Below are positions 25,309 to 34,476 of a stretch of 64,000 nt of DNA, one piece after another. Both the position numbers and the translations under genes were made by a program. Origin of the DNA: Methylosinus sp. C49 (lineage in GTDB: Bacteria; Pseudomonadota; Alphaproteobacteria; Rhizobiales; Beijerinckiaceae); assembly GCF_009936375.1 (NCBI RefSeq), contig NZ_AP022332.1:806001-870000 (forward strand), given 5' to 3'. Position 1 is the first letter of the stretch. Each line of letters starts with the position of its first letter. The notes under the pieces were generated by a model. It did no database searches. It saw nothing but the letters and a program-made list of their open reading frames with translations, and had not been told where the DNA came from.

Positions 25309-26489
25309 TTCAGCCTGCATTTGGTTTCGGGCTTGTCGACGCCCAATGTGTCGAGCTCGGAGGTCTGATGCAGGAAGCCGTCCTGCGGCGACACAGAGAC
25401 GATCATGCGTCCGTCGCCGAGCAGGATAGGCTGGCGCAGCTGACGATTCCAGGGTCGCAGCGACAGGCGTACGCCTTTGAAGGCGGCAATGGTGAATTCA
25501 GGACCCAAAAGATAGTCGCGCAGCGCTTTCGGATCGGCGGAGCCGGCTCTGGTCGTCGCTTCGCCGATCATGCGCGCCGCGACCCAGGCCTGATGATCGC
25601 GCGCATTCATGCCGTGGTGAAACTGAGCGCGAAAGCGATTTTGTAGCTGCACCGCGCCCCATTGCTCATGAGAGGCGTCCCAGCTCGTCGGAACGAGCCC
25701 GGCCGAGCCCGCTACGGGACGCGGATCGAAATTGCGATAGGGCAGATAATTGCCGAAAACCTCGCTCTCGTCCGCGGCGATCAGCACGTCATAATTTGCG
25801 CCCTGCGTCAGCGGCGGAATCAGCCGCTGCGTCTGCACGCTGCCGGAATCGGAGCGGCGTCCGCCCTCGGTGTCGACATAGACGCGCTCGTCGACGATCT
25901 TCGCGCCGAATTTCTTCGCGCTGGCGCGATAGGCCGCGGCGAGCAGCTCATCCTGCGGATGCGAGCCCTTGATGACGAGCCAGCGGCGCCATTGCTTCCA
26001 GACGAGATATTGCGCCAGCCCATCGGTCAGCATGGAGCGCGTCGGCGCGACATGAATGACATTGGCGCGGCAATCTTCCTCGCGCAGCCTGTCGTCTGCC
26101 GCGCTCACATTGAGGAGGAGCGCGTCGCGCGATTTCAGCGCATCGGCGACATGTAGAAGATCGTCGGCGGAAAGATCGGCGAGTATCGCCACGGCGCCCT
26201 GGTCGAGCAGCTTTTGCGCGGCGGCGACCGCATCGTCGCCGGGCGCGAGCTTCTCGTCGACGGCCTCATAGCTCTGGCCGGTGAAGCGGCCTGTGGTGTT
26301 GTCGTCGGCGACGCCGATCAGCGCGCCGGCGAGCGTGTCGTCCTCGGCCGGCAGGTCGAGGATCGACAATGTTTCGCTGGAGTGCTGCTGGCGCAGCACG
26401 CCCAGCTTCACCCGCAGCGGCTCGGCGGCGGCGGGAATTATGGCGAGAATGGCGGCGACCGACGCCCCGATGACGCAACGCTTTATCAT
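25305..26489 (-). CDS. lutA: Periplasmic substrate-binding protein of the PQQ/lanthanide ABC system (LutA-like)
   Basis: The 394-residue exported protein has a signal peptide (CVIGASVAAILAIIPAAA) and a periplasmic-binding type I fold (VKLGVLRQQHSSETLSILD, ADLSADDLLHVADALKSRDALLLNVSA, VIAADESEVFGNYLPYR). It matches the binding-protein family associated with PQQ-dependent alcohol dehydrogenase clusters and LutA of methylotroph lanthanide uptake. It follows lanM by 28 bp and couples to the propeller gene by ATGA. A lanthanide-chelate ligand is inferred; the ATP-coupled direction of transport in this family is not fully settled. Confidence 0.82.
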   Translation of the reverse strand: MIKRCVIGASVAAILAIIPAAAEPLRVKLGVLRQQHSSETLSILDLPAEDDTLAGALIGVADDNTTGRFTGQSYEAVDEKLAPGDDAVAAAQKLLDQGAVAILADLSADDLLHVADALKSRDALLLNVSAADDRLREEDCRANVIHVAPTRSMLTDGLAQYLVWKQWRRWLVIKGSHPQDELLAAAYRASAKKFGAKIVDERVYVDTEGGRRSDSGSVQTQRLIPPLTQGANYDVLIAADESEVFGNYLPYRNFDPRPVAGSAGLVPTSWDASHEQWGAVQLQNRFRAQFHHGMNARDHQAWVAARMIGEATTRAGSADPKALRDYLLGPEFTIAAFKGVRLSLRPWNRQLRQPILLGDGRMIVSVSPQDGFLHQTSELDTLGVDKPETKCRLK

Positions 26490-26517
26490 GATGCGTGTCG
26501 GCCGCTCCTTTTTTCGC

Positions 26518-26922
26518 TCAGCGAATCAGCTTCAGCAGCGCCTGACCCGCCTTGGACTTCATCTCCTTGGCGTCGAGCGTGCCCTCGTCGTCCTTGTCGG
26601 CCGCTTTGAACAGCTTGCCGACGAGGGCGAGATATTCCTCTTTCGTGAGCGTTTTGTCATCGTCTGGATCGGCGGCGGCGAAATCTTTCTTGCCGATGCG
26701 CGCGCCGACCTCCTTGCGGTCGACCGTGCCGTCATTGTCCTTCTCGAGCTTGTCGAAGACGGTGGTGGCGGCCTTGCTCACCTCGGCGAGATCGAGCGTG
26801 CCGTCATTATCCGTGTCGAAGCTCTTGATCGGCGAGGGCGCCGCCAAAACAGGCTGCGCGACCATGGCCGATGCGAGGCACAGTCCAGCGCCGAGGGCGA
26901 TAATGTGAAATTTAGCCGTCAT
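26518..26922 (-). CDS. lanM: Lanmodulin-like periplasmic EF-hand lanthanide-binding protein
   Basis: The 134-residue protein has a signal peptide (cleaved near A27-A28) and four 12-residue EF loops at 36-47, 60-71, 85-96 and 109-120, separated by only 12, 13 and 12 residues, the compact spacing typical of lanmodulin and unlike calmodulin. The tail AGQALLKLIR matches the AGSALVNLIR-type lanmodulin end. Oddities: only loop 3 has the hallmark Pro at position 2 (DPDDDK); loops 1, 2 and 4 have T, K and K there; loop 2 begins with E60 rather than D; and loop 3 lacks Gly at position 6 and Asp at position 9. It heads the lut-like operon, with a strong GGAGG eight bases from the ATG. Confidence 0.9.
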   Translation of the reverse strand: MTAKFHIIALGAGLCLASAMVAQPVLAAPSPIKSFDTDNDGTLDLAEVSKAATTVFDKLEKDNDGTVDRKEVGARIGKKDFAAADPDDDKTLTKEEYLALVGKLFKAADKDDEGTLDAKEMKSKAGQALLKLIR

Positions 26923-26963
26923 ATCTTGCCTCCGTTTCCCGACGAAAATCGCGAGATTCTCCC

Positions 26964-26992
26964 AATATAGTCAGAGCCGGCCGATCGCACAA
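26964..26992 (-). promoter_or_regulatory. Candidate lanM promoter
   Basis: On the minus strand TTGTGC (26987-26992) and TATATT (26964-26969) are separated by exactly 17 bp, 42 bp upstream of the lanM ATG. This is a plausible sigma-70 promoter for the lanM-lut run, in a short A+T-richer stretch. The neighbouring kinase gene ends at 27017, so the whole control region is under 100 bp. Confidence 0.5.
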
Positions 26993-27016
26993 AGCGTACG
27001 TATGGATGCAGCCCCG

Positions 27017-28423
27017 CTACAGATCGTCGCCCTCGCGCTCTTCCGTCTCGGGCGGCTCCTCCACCTCGGGCAGCGGCAGCAGCACCTCTATCCGCGTGCC
27101 GCCTTTCGGCCGCGGCTCCATGCGCATCAGCCCGCCGAGCGCATGGACGCGCTCGCTCATGCCGATGAGGCCGAGGCCGAATCGGCGCTCGTCCGGCAGG
27201 CCGACGCCATCGTCCTCGACCAGAACGCGCAACGCCTCGGCGCCGCCCGCCTCCGCGAGCTCCGGCGGCGCCTCGACGAATTCCAGCTGCGCCTCGGCAT
27301 TGGCGGCGGATGCGTGACGGAAAATATTGGTGAGCGATTCCTGCACCACGCGATAGGCGGTCAGCGCGATCTTCTCGTCGAGGCAGGAGAGATCATGCGC
27401 GATGCGCAGCGACAGCCGCACATCGGCGCGACTGCCGGTCCAGGAGGCGAAGAGCCCGCGCAACGCCGCCTCGAGGCCGAGCTCGCTCATCGCCGGCGGG
27501 CGCAGCCGCTCGAGCATTCGCCGCAGCAGCGTCTGCAGCGCCTGTCCGGCGGCGTCTATATTCGCGCAGGTGCGCCGCAGCAGCTCGGGATCGGGAAAAT
27601 TTCCCGAGGCCGCGGCGACGAGCGTGGCGGCGCCGGCGCGGATGGAGAAGAGACATGGGCCGGCTTCGTCATGCAGATCGCGGGCAATGTCGCGGCGCTC
27701 GGAATCCTGCACGGCGAACAGCCGATCGATGAGCGAATGATTCTCCTCGGTCACGCGATCGAGCGTCGCGGCGAGCGAATTGAGCTTTTGGGAAATATTC
27801 CTGAATTCGGAGGCGCCGCGCAGATCGAGACGCACATCCTTCTCGCCCGCCTCGAGCCGCGCCAGGCCGCGCCCCAGCGAGTCGAAAGGCGAGAGCGTGC
27901 GGCTCAGCAGCGTCAGCACCAGCGCGAGCATCAGCAATGTGACGGCGAGGCTGATCGCGCCGAGCCATAGGAGGTCGGACCAAATTTCGGCGAGCTCGTC
28001 CACCGGATCGAAGATGATGGCGATATTGCCGTATTGGACGTCGCCGATGCGCGCGGGAATGATGTCGATCTTGGGCGTCGGCGCGAACAGGCTCACGAAC
28101 CAATCCGGCACGCCCGTCTGCATCTCCTTGCGCCATTTCGAGTCGAAGCTCGGGGCGATATCGTCATTGGGCAATATCTCTATCTCTATGTGGCGCAGAT
28201 TGCGTAGATTCTCGAACAGCCTGCGCAGCGCGGGGATCGGGTCCTTGGTCTCCTGCACGCTGGCGAGCGCGGTCTCGACCAGCTCATGCGCCAAATGCTC
28301 TATGCTCTCCGCCTCGGCGCGCACGCGCGGTCCGGCGTGGCCGATCATGATCGCCACATTGACCGCGAGCATCGCCGTGAGGACGACGGCGATGAGCCAG
28401 CCGAGCCTCGCCTTCAAGGACAT
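27017..28423 (-). CDS. Sensor histidine kinase (HisKA_3/NarX-like), paralogue 1
   Basis: With the start at ATG 28423 (GGGAG upstream) the kinase has 468 residues: membrane helix 9-27, periplasmic sensor about 28-150, helix 152-173, HAMP about 175-235, HisKA_3 with phospho-acceptor H251 (ARDLHDEAGP) and an HATPase domain (NIFRHAS, DDGVGLP, GLGLIGMSERVHALGG). It lies beside lanM on the same strand and is divergent from its likely partner regulator at 28544. Kinases of this type control methanol/alcohol dehydrogenase choice (MxaY/MoxY and PedS2 systems), so a lanthanide- or C1-sensing role is a reasonable inference. Confidence 0.88.
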   Translation of the reverse strand: MSLKARLGWLIAVVLTAMLAVNVAIMIGHAGPRVRAEAESIEHLAHELVETALASVQETKDPIPALRRLFENLRNLRHIEIEILPNDDIAPSFDSKWRKEMQTGVPDWFVSLFAPTPKIDIIPARIGDVQYGNIAIIFDPVDELAEIWSDLLWLGAISLAVTLLMLALVLTLLSRTLSPFDSLGRGLARLEAGEKDVRLDLRGASEFRNISQKLNSLAATLDRVTEENHSLIDRLFAVQDSERRDIARDLHDEAGPCLFSIRAGAATLVAAASGNFPDPELLRRTCANIDAAGQALQTLLRRMLERLRPPAMSELGLEAALRGLFASWTGSRADVRLSLRIAHDLSCLDEKIALTAYRVVQESLTNIFRHASAANAEAQLEFVEAPPELAEAGGAEALRVLVEDDGVGLPDERRFGLGLIGMSERVHALGGLMRMEPRPKGGTRIEVLLPLPEVEEPPETEEREGDDL

Positions 28424-28484
28424 GGAACGCTCCCGATCTCGCCCTCGCGCCGACGCGCCGTGAGGGTGGGCGCAAGGCCGCCGA

Positions 28485-28520
28485 TTGACAAACAAGATTT
28501 TGCATTCGCATAGTAATCTT
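28485..28520 (+). promoter_or_regulatory. Promoter and inverted repeat between kinase 1 and regulator 1
   Basis: A perfect TTGACA (28485-28490) is followed 18 bp later by CATAGT (28509-28514), upstream of regulator 1. AAGATT (28494-28499) and AATCTT (28515-28520) make a perfect 6-bp inverted repeat around 15 bases, covering the spacer and -10. The region is A+T-rich against a G+C-rich background. Autoregulation by the divergent NarL-type regulator is possible. Confidence 0.5.
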
Positions 28521-28543
28521 CTCTAGAACAATGGCTATGCCCG

Positions 28544-29176
28544 ATGCGCGTGCTGATCGTCGACGACCATCCCATGGTGATTGCCGGATGCCGCGGCATG
28601 TTGTCCGGGCAATCCGACATAGAAGTGCTGGAGGCGCGCGACGCCGACGCCGCGCTCGAGGCGCATGCCTCCGCGCAGCCGGACGTCATCGTGCTCGACA
28701 TAAATCTTCCAGGGCTCTCGGGCTTCGAGCTGCTGCGGCGCATGCTGAAGCGCAAGCCGGATACCAAGGCGATCGTCTTCACCATGAATGACGATCCCGT
28801 CTTCGCCGCGCGCTCGATCGAGCATGGCGCCAAGGGCTATCTCGCCAAGAGCGAGGATCCGGCGCAATTCGTGAAGGCCGTGCGCATGGTCGCCGCGGGC
28901 GAGCGCTATCTCTCCAATCAGGTGGCGCAAAAGCTCGCTTTCTTCGATCAGAAGCACGGCGCCAATCCGCTCGATGGGCTGAGCGGCCGCGAGCTGGAGA
29001 TTTTGCGCCTGCTCGCGGAAGGCAAGGGAATGGCGGAGATCGCGCATATCATGCGCGTGTCCTACAAAACGGTGGCGAACAGCTGCTCGCTGCTGAAGCG
29101 CAAGCTCGCCGCGCGCTCGCGCGCCGATCTCATCCGCATCGCCGTCGAGAATAAATTGGCGAAAGAGCTGGTCTGA
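28544..29176 (+). CDS. NarL/LuxR-type response regulator, paralogue 1
   Basis: The 210-residue regulator has a receiver domain (D7, D8, phospho-acceptor D52 in LDINLPG, T/S near FTMNDD, K near YLAKSED) and a C-terminal LuxR helix-turn-helix (LSGRELEILRLLAEGKGMAEIAHIMRVSYKTVANSCSLLKRKL, about 146-188). It is divergent from kinase 1, its likely partner, and sits next to the lanM-lut operon, the most likely target. It is clearly paralogous to the regulator at 59680. Confidence 0.92.
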   Translation: MRVLIVDDHPMVIAGCRGMLSGQSDIEVLEARDADAALEAHASAQPDVIVLDINLPGLSGFELLRRMLKRKPDTKAIVFTMNDDPVFAARSIEHGAKGYLAKSEDPAQFVKAVRMVAAGERYLSNQVAQKLAFFDQKHGANPLDGLSGRELEILRLLAEGKGMAEIAHIMRVSYKTVANSCSLLKRKLAARSRADLIRIAVENKLAKELV

Positions 29177-29189
29177 ATCGTTGCGCGAT

Positions 29190-29398
29190 CATTCTCCCGT
29201 GCTCGGGAGAATGTGGTCCTCGCTCCGGCGAGGGTCGGATGAGCGCGCGTCGAGCTCGGGATTGCCGATTTCTATCGGGAATATTCGGACATTTTTTCGG
29301 GAAAAATTAGAAAGAGACGTCCCGCGGATATTCATCCGACCTTTGCTTTGCGAGAGCCGCCTTCTCCCGCGCGCGATCGCTTCGCGGGAGAAGGTCGG
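29190..29398. repeat. Palindromic intergenic repeat after regulator 1
   Basis: The 231-bp gap between regulator 1 and ettA begins with hairpin ATTCTCCC...GGGAGAAT (29190-29211) and ends with CCTTCTCCC...GGGAGAAGG (about 29370-29398). GGATGAG and TTCATCCGAC flank a unique A+T-richer middle (29250-29330). It is a diverged, longer member of the family at 25146 and 56511. The two hairpins lie at the ends of the two convergent genes and may double as terminators. Confidence 0.65.
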
Positions 29399-29407
29399 GG
29401 CAGGGGC

Positions 29408-31060
29408 TCAGCGCGAGAATTTCTTATATTTCAGCCGATGCGGGATGACGCTGTCGATGCCGAGGCGACGTTTCTTGTCCTCCTCGTAATCGGCAAAATT
29501 GCCCTCGAACCATTCCACATGCGAATCGCCCTCGAAGGCGAGCATATGCGTGGCGATGCGATCGAGGAAGAAACGGTCATGCGAGATGATGACCGCGCAG
29601 CCGGCGTAATCGACCAGCGCTTCTTCCAGCGCGCGCAGCGTGTCGACGTCGAGATCATTGGTCGGCTCGTCGAGCAGCAGAACATTGGCGCCCTGCTTCA
29701 GAATCTTGGCGAGATGCACGCGGTTGCGCTCGCCGCCCGAGAGCATGCCGACCTTCTTCTGCTGGTCGGTTCCCTTGAAGTTGAAGGCGCCGCAATAGGC
29801 GCGCGAGTTGATCTCGCGCTTGCCGAGATAGATGATGTCATTGCCGCCGGAAATCTCTTCCCACACGGTCTTCTTGTCGTCGAGCGCGTCGCGCGACTGG
29901 TCCACATAGCCGAGCTGCACGCTCTCGCCGACGGTGACGGAGCCATTGTCGGGCTTCTCCTGGCCCGTGATCATGCGGAACAGCGTCGTCTTGCCGGCGC
30001 CGTTGGGGCCGATCACGCCGACAATGCCGCCGGGCGGCAGCTTGAAGGTCAGATCGTCGATGAGCAGGCGATCGCCGAAGGCCTTCGACACATGCTCGAC
30101 ATCGATGACATTGGCGCCGAGACGCTCGGCCACCGGAATGACGATCTGCGCCGTCGTCGGCGCCTTCTCGTTCTGCTTGGCGACCAATTCCTCATAGCGC
30201 TGGATGCGCGCCTTGGATTTGGCCTGGCGCGCTTTGGGCGAGGCGGCGATCCACTCGCTCTCCGCCTCGAGGGCGCGCTGGCGGGCCTTGTCCTCGCTGC
30301 TCTCCTGGGCGAGGCGCTTCTGCTTCTGCTTCAGCCAGCTGGTGTAATTCCCCTCATAGGGGATGCCGCGGCCGCGATCGAGCTCGAGAATCCACCCCGT
30401 CACATTGTCGAGGAAGTAGCGGTCGTGGGTGACGATGAGGATCGCGCCCGGATAATTGCGCAAATGGCCCTCGAGCCAATTCACCGTCTCGGCGTCGAGA
30501 TGGTTGGTCGGCTCGTCGAGCAGCAGCATTTCCGGCTGCTCGAGCAGCAGGCGGCACAGCGCCACGCGGCGCCGCTCGCCGCCGGAGAGCTTGGTGACGT
30601 CGGCGTCGTCGGAGGGGCAGCCGAGCGCCTCCATGGCCTGATCTACCTGGCTGTCGAGATCCCACAGGCCCTTGGCCTCGATCTCGTCCTGCAGGCGGGT
30701 CATCTCGTCGGCGGTCTCGTCCGAGTAATTCACCGCGAGATCATTGTAGCGATCGAGAATGGCCTTTTTGTCGGCGACGCCGAGCATGATATTGCCGCGC
30801 ACGTCGAGCTCTGGATCGAGCTGCGGCTCCTGCGGCAGATAGCCGACGCGCGCGCCTTCGGCGACGAAGCCCTCGCCGGTATACTCCTTGTCCATGCCGC
30901 CCATGATGCGCAGCAATGTGGATTTACCGGCGCCGTTGACGCCGAGCACGCCGATCTTCGCGTCCGGGTAGAAGGACAAATGGACATTGTCGAGGACCTT
31001 CTTGCCGCCCGGATAGGTCTTGGTGAGACCTTGCATATGATAGATGAACTGCCGCGCCAT
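29408..31060 (-). CDS. ettA: EttA, ABC-F energy-dependent translational throttle
   Basis: The 550-residue soluble ABC-F protein has two ATPase cassettes with Walker [10 protein letters not shown] (about 39) and GPNGAGKTT (about 355), signatures [11 protein letters not shown] and [19 protein letters not shown] and DEPTNDLD, and the charged linker (about 240-320). There are no membrane domains. The P-site linker and the arm inside the first cassette (about 95-130) match EttA, which binds the ribosomal E site and gates the first elongation steps according to ADP/ATP. Length is normal. Confidence 0.95.
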   Translation of the reverse strand: MARQFIYHMQGLTKTYPGGKKVLDNVHLSFYPDAKIGVLGVNGAGKSTLLRIMGGMDKEYTGEGFVAEGARVGYLPQEPQLDPELDVRGNIMLGVADKKAILDRYNDLAVNYSDETADEMTRLQDEIEAKGLWDLDSQVDQAMEALGCPSDDADVTKLSGGERRRVALCRLLLEQPEMLLLDEPTNHLDAETVNWLEGHLRNYPGAILIVTHDRYFLDNVTGWILELDRGRGIPYEGNYTSWLKQKQKRLAQESSEDKARQRALEAESEWIAASPKARQAKSKARIQRYEELVAKQNEKAPTTAQIVIPVAERLGANVIDVEHVSKAFGDRLLIDDLTFKLPPGGIVGVIGPNGAGKTTLFRMITGQEKPDNGSVTVGESVQLGYVDQSRDALDDKKTVWEEISGGNDIIYLGKREINSRAYCGAFNFKGTDQQKKVGMLSGGERNRVHLAKILKQGANVLLLDEPTNDLDVDTLRALEEALVDYAGCAVIISHDRFFLDRIATHMLAFEGDSHVEWFEGNFADYEEDKKRRLGIDSVIPHRLKYKKFSR

Positions 31061-31241
31061 GGGTGATCGGTCCCGCTAGAGAAAAATGCTCGGCGCGATG
31101 TTTAGCGCCTTTTGGGCGGAAGTGAAAACCGGCTTTTTGCGTCGGGGCCGGCGTGGTCGCGGAAGGCCCGTACGGCGCCGGAAGTTGACAGCGGCGGGCC
31201 TTTTCCGCCAGAGGTTGGCCGTCTCCAACGAGAGCGGGCTC

Positions 31242-32234
31242 ATGCGCGTCTTCGTGACCGGCACGGCCGGATTCATCGGCTTCCATCTCGCGCAGCGCCT
31301 GCTCGAGCTCGGCCACAGGGTCGACGGCTTCGACGGGCTCACGCCTTATTACGATGTGACGCTGAAAGAGGCGCGCCACGCCCGGCTCGCCGGCTTCGAA
31401 GCATTTCGCCCCCATATCGCCATGCTCGAGGATATGGAGGCGCTGACCCGCGCCGTCACGGCGGCGGAGCCGGATGTCATCGTCCATCTCGCGGCGCAGG
31501 CGGGCGTTCGCTACAGCCTCGAGAATCCGCGCGCCTATGTGGACGCCAATCTCGTCGGCGGCTTCAATATTCTCGAGCTGGCGCGGGCGCGCGGCGTTCG
31601 CCATCTGCTGATGGCCTCCACCAGCTCCGTCTATGGCGGCAATCAGGACGTTCCTTTTTTAGAGAGCGAGCGCGCCGATTTTCCGCTCACCCTCTACGCC
31701 GCCACGAAAAAGGCCAATGAGGCCATGGCGCATTCCTATGCGCATCTGTGGTCCATTCCGACGACCATGTTCCGCTTCTTCACCGTCTACGGCCCCTGGG
31801 GCCGGCCGGATATGGCGCTGTTCAAATTCGTCGACGCCATAGAGAAGGGCCGGCCGATCGACATCTACAATCACGGCGAGATGCAGCGCGATTTCACCTA
31901 TGTCGGCGATCTCGTCGAGGCGATCACGCGGCTCGTGGACCGCGCGCCGCAGATCGGCGCGGACGGGTCGGTCTCGCCGGTCGCCCCGTTCCGCATCGTC
32001 AATATCGGGCGCGGCGAACCGGTGGGCCTGCTCGATTTCATCGAGGCGATCGAGCGCAAATTGGGCAAGACGGCGGTCCGCAACTATCTCGAGATGCAGA
32101 AGGGCGACGCCCCCCGCACCTTCGCCGATTGCTCGCTGCTCGAGCGGCTGACCGGCTATCGTCCGCAGACCTCGGTGGAGGAGGGCGTCTCGGCCTTCGT
32201 CGACTGGTATCGCGCCTATTATGACGCCGCCTGA
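31242..32234 (+). CDS. NAD-dependent epimerase, UDP-glucuronate 4-epimerase type
   Basis: I start at ATG 31242 ([18 protein letters not shown]), which puts the GxxGxxG NAD site at the N-terminus; an upstream in-frame ATG at 31086 adds 52 basic, non-conserved residues. The 330-residue extended SDR has the substrate-specific [16 protein letters not shown], catalytic S-T-S...Y-A-A-T-K ([17 protein letters not shown]) and [17 protein letters not shown], as in UDP-glucuronate 4-epimerases (LpsL/Cap1J). It probably supplies UDP-galacturonate for surface polysaccharide. Confidence 0.9.
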   Translation: MRVFVTGTAGFIGFHLAQRLLELGHRVDGFDGLTPYYDVTLKEARHARLAGFEAFRPHIAMLEDMEALTRAVTAAEPDVIVHLAAQAGVRYSLENPRAYVDANLVGGFNILELARARGVRHLLMASTSSVYGGNQDVPFLESERADFPLTLYAATKKANEAMAHSYAHLWSIPTTMFRFFTVYGPWGRPDMALFKFVDAIEKGRPIDIYNHGEMQRDFTYVGDLVEAITRLVDRAPQIGADGSVSPVAPFRIVNIGRGEPVGLLDFIEAIERKLGKTAVRNYLEMQKGDAPRTFADCSLLERLTGYRPQTSVEEGVSAFVDWYRAYYDAA

Positions 32235-32349
32235 CGCCGGAGCCGTGAGCAATCCTTAACCATCTGTCTGAGACAAGACCGTAACCGCCGCGCGGGGGCG
32301 ATTCGCGTCCTTTCGGCGCGGCCTTGGCCCTCGTTTCGGAGAGCGTTTC

Positions 32350-33222
32350 ATGGGCTTGGCTTGCACTTCAGGTCTCGATACCGGCTTCGTCGAGCTCGGC
32401 TATGCGAAAGTGGCGGCGCTCGGCGTCGTGCAGGGCGTCACCGAGCTTCTCCCCATTTCCTCCACGGCGCATATGCGCATCGTGCCGGCGCTGCTCGGCT
32501 GGAAGGACCCGGGCTCGGCCTTCTCGGCCGCCATGCAGCTCGCCGCCCTCGCCGCCGTCGTCAGCTATTTCTGGAAAGACATCCGCGGGATCGCCTTCGG
32601 CTCCGTCCAGGCGGCGCTGCGGCGCGATTTCAGCGATTGGAACTTCCGCTTCCTCATCTGGATCATCCTCGCCACCATCCCCATCGGCCTCGCCGGCCTC
32701 GCGCTCTCCGGCGTGCTGAACGCCTGCGGCTCGCCGCTGCGCTCGCTGACGGTCATCGGCATTTCCTGCATCGTCATGGCGGCGCTGCTCGCCATCGCCG
32801 AGCTCTATTGCAACCACTCCCGCACTCTGGACCATGTGAGCCTGAAGGACGCGCTGGTCGTCGGCTTCGCCCAGGTGGGGGCGCTGGTGCCGGGCGTCTC
32901 GCGCTCCGGCTCTACCTTGACCGCGGCCCTGTTCCTGGACCTCAAGCGTGAGCAGGCGGCGCAATTCTCCTTTCTGCTCGGCCTGCCGGCCATCACCCTC
33001 GCAGGCCTCAAGGAGCTCTATGAGCTGCACAAGGCCCATCTCGACGGCCATGGCTGGTCGGTGCTGGCGGTCGGCCTCGTCGTCGCCTCCATTTCGGCCT
33101 TTGCGGCGATCTGGGGGCTGATGCGCTTTCTGGAGCGTTTCTCCACCTGGCCCTTCGTCGCCTACCGGGCTTTTATCGGCGTGGTCCTGCTCGTGGGCGC
33201 CGCCACCGGCCTATTGTCTTGA
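32350..33222 (+). CDS. uppP: Undecaprenyl-diphosphatase UppP (BacA)
   Basis: The 290-residue membrane protein (about eight helices) recycles undecaprenyl diphosphate to the monophosphate carrier used for peptidoglycan and exopolysaccharide. Both catalytic segments are present: GVVQGVTELLPISSTAH (E and S of the (E/Q)xxxE-type motif, about 27-42) and PGVSRSGSTLTAALFLDLKRE (about 182-202, with the essential Arg). Length is at the upper end of normal. The upstream 115 bp hold one CTTAACCATC half-site resembling CtrA or DnaA-region motifs but no full palindrome. Confidence 0.94.
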   Translation: MGLACTSGLDTGFVELGYAKVAALGVVQGVTELLPISSTAHMRIVPALLGWKDPGSAFSAAMQLAALAAVVSYFWKDIRGIAFGSVQAALRRDFSDWNFRFLIWIILATIPIGLAGLALSGVLNACGSPLRSLTVIGISCIVMAALLAIAELYCNHSRTLDHVSLKDALVVGFAQVGALVPGVSRSGSTLTAALFLDLKREQAAQFSFLLGLPAITLAGLKELYELHKAHLDGHGWSVLAVGLVVASISAFAAIWGLMRFLERFSTWPFVAYRAFIGVVLLVGAATGLLS

Positions 33223-33339
33223 GCCGCAAGGGAGGCGGCGCCGATTCGGCCAATTCGGCGCCGCGATCTTTTATTTTTGTTCGCTTTGTCGGCGCCCGGC
33301 TCTTGCCGAAACAGGCCCTCGGGACCTAACATCGGAGCC

Positions 33340-33861
33340 ATGGTCGAGACCGCCACCCTCATTCGCCATGCTGGACCCGGCGACGCCGAGGCGATCACGC
33401 ATGTGCACGACGCCTCCTGGCGAGACGCCTATCGCGGCGTCATCCCGGGGGGAGAGCTCGAGCGCATGATCGCCCGCCGCGGGCCGCAATGGTGGGCGCG
33501 GGCGATCGTGCGGGGCAGCGGCATTCTGGTGCTGGAATTCGACCAGGACGTCGTCGGCTATGTCACCTATGGGCGCAATCGCGTGCCCTCCATGCCTTAC
33601 TCGGGCGAGATCTTCGAGATTTATCTGCTGCCCGAATATCAGGGCCTCGGCTTCGGCCGACGCCTGTTCAACGCCGCGCGGCAGGAGCTCGCCGCGCATG
33701 GCTACCTCTCCACCATAGTCTGGGCCTTGGCCGATAACGACAAGGCTCTCGCCTTTTATCGGCGGCTCGGCGGCCTCACCGTCCGCCGCGCGGAAGAGCG
33801 CTTCGGCGACGACATGCTGGCGCGCGTCGCCTTCGGATTCGTCTCCGCGCCCGTCCGCTGA
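33340..33861 (+). CDS. GNAT-family N-acetyltransferase
   Basis: Starting at ATG 33340 (GGAG just upstream) the product has 173 residues. It shows the GNAT fold: IRHAGPGDAEAITHVHDASWRDAYRGVI at the N-terminus, the acetyl-CoA pyrophosphate loop YLLPEYQGLGFGRRLF (Q/R-x-x-G-x-G/A pattern, about 102-117) and WALADNDKALAFYRRLGG near the end. The acceptor is unknown. It lies 26 bp upstream of ppa on the same strand, so they may be co-transcribed. Confidence 0.88.
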   Translation: MVETATLIRHAGPGDAEAITHVHDASWRDAYRGVIPGGELERMIARRGPQWWARAIVRGSGILVLEFDQDVVGYVTYGRNRVPSMPYSGEIFEIYLLPEYQGLGFGRRLFNAARQELAAHGYLSTIVWALADNDKALAFYRRLGGLTVRRAEERFGDDMLARVAFGFVSAPVR

Positions 33862-33887
33862 CTTTTCCCACTGTCAGGAGCTACTAG

Positions 33888-34421
33888 ATGCGTCTCGACG
33901 CCATTGAAATCGGCGCGAATCCTCCATTCGAAGTCAATGTCGTGATCGAAGTGCCGCTCGGCGGCGAGCCGATCAAATATGAGCTCGACAAAGCTTCGGG
34001 AACGCTCGTCGTCGACCGTTTCCTCTATACGTCGATGCGCTATCCCGGCAATTACGGCTTCATCCCGCACACTCTGTCGGAAGACGGCGACCCCTGCGAC
34101 GTGCTGGTCGCCAATACGCGGCCGATCGCGCCCGGCGCGCTGATCGCCGTGCGCCCGATCGGCGTGCTCTACATGCGCGACGAGGCCGGCGGCGACGAGA
34201 AGATCATCGCCGTGCCCGCGCCCAAGCTCACCAAGCGCTACGACAAGGTGCAGAACTACACCGACCTGCCGGAGATCACGACGCGGCAGATCGAGCATTT
34301 CTTCGCCCATTACAAGGACCTCGAGCCCGGCAAATGGGTCGAGGCGGCCGGCTGGGGCGACGCCGCGGCGGCGCACAAGATCATCAATGAATCGATCGAG
34401 CGGGCGAAAAAGGCCGAGTAG
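33888..34421 (+). CDS. ppa: Inorganic pyrophosphatase (family I)
   Basis: The 177-residue enzyme hydrolyses pyrophosphate and drives biosynthetic reactions. Family I active-site elements are in order: [38 protein letters not shown], the signature [10 protein letters not shown] (three metal-binding Asp, about 66-75) and [21 protein letters not shown] lies ahead of the ATG. Length is typical of bacterial hexameric enzymes. A bidirectional hairpin follows the stop. Confidence 0.96.
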   Translation: MRLDAIEIGANPPFEVNVVIEVPLGGEPIKYELDKASGTLVVDRFLYTSMRYPGNYGFIPHTLSEDGDPCDVLVANTRPIAPGALIAVRPIGVLYMRDEAGGDEKIIAVPAPKLTKRYDKVQNYTDLPEITTRQIEHFFAHYKDLEPGKWVEAAGWGDAAAAHKIINESIERAKKAE

Positions 34422-34425
34422 AAAA

Positions 34426-34469
34426 GCGAATAGCGAGCGGCGAAAACTATTCGCTACTCGCTATTTCGC
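34426..34469. terminator. Hairpin between convergent ppa and DUF1636 genes
   Basis: GCGAATAGCGAG (34426-34437) pairs with CTCGCTATTTCGC (34457-34469, one bulged T). The stem fills the 55-bp gap between the two converging stop codons. There is a short A run on the left and T-rich bases on the right, so it can terminate both transcripts. Confidence 0.65.
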
Positions 34470-34476
34470 TATTTGC

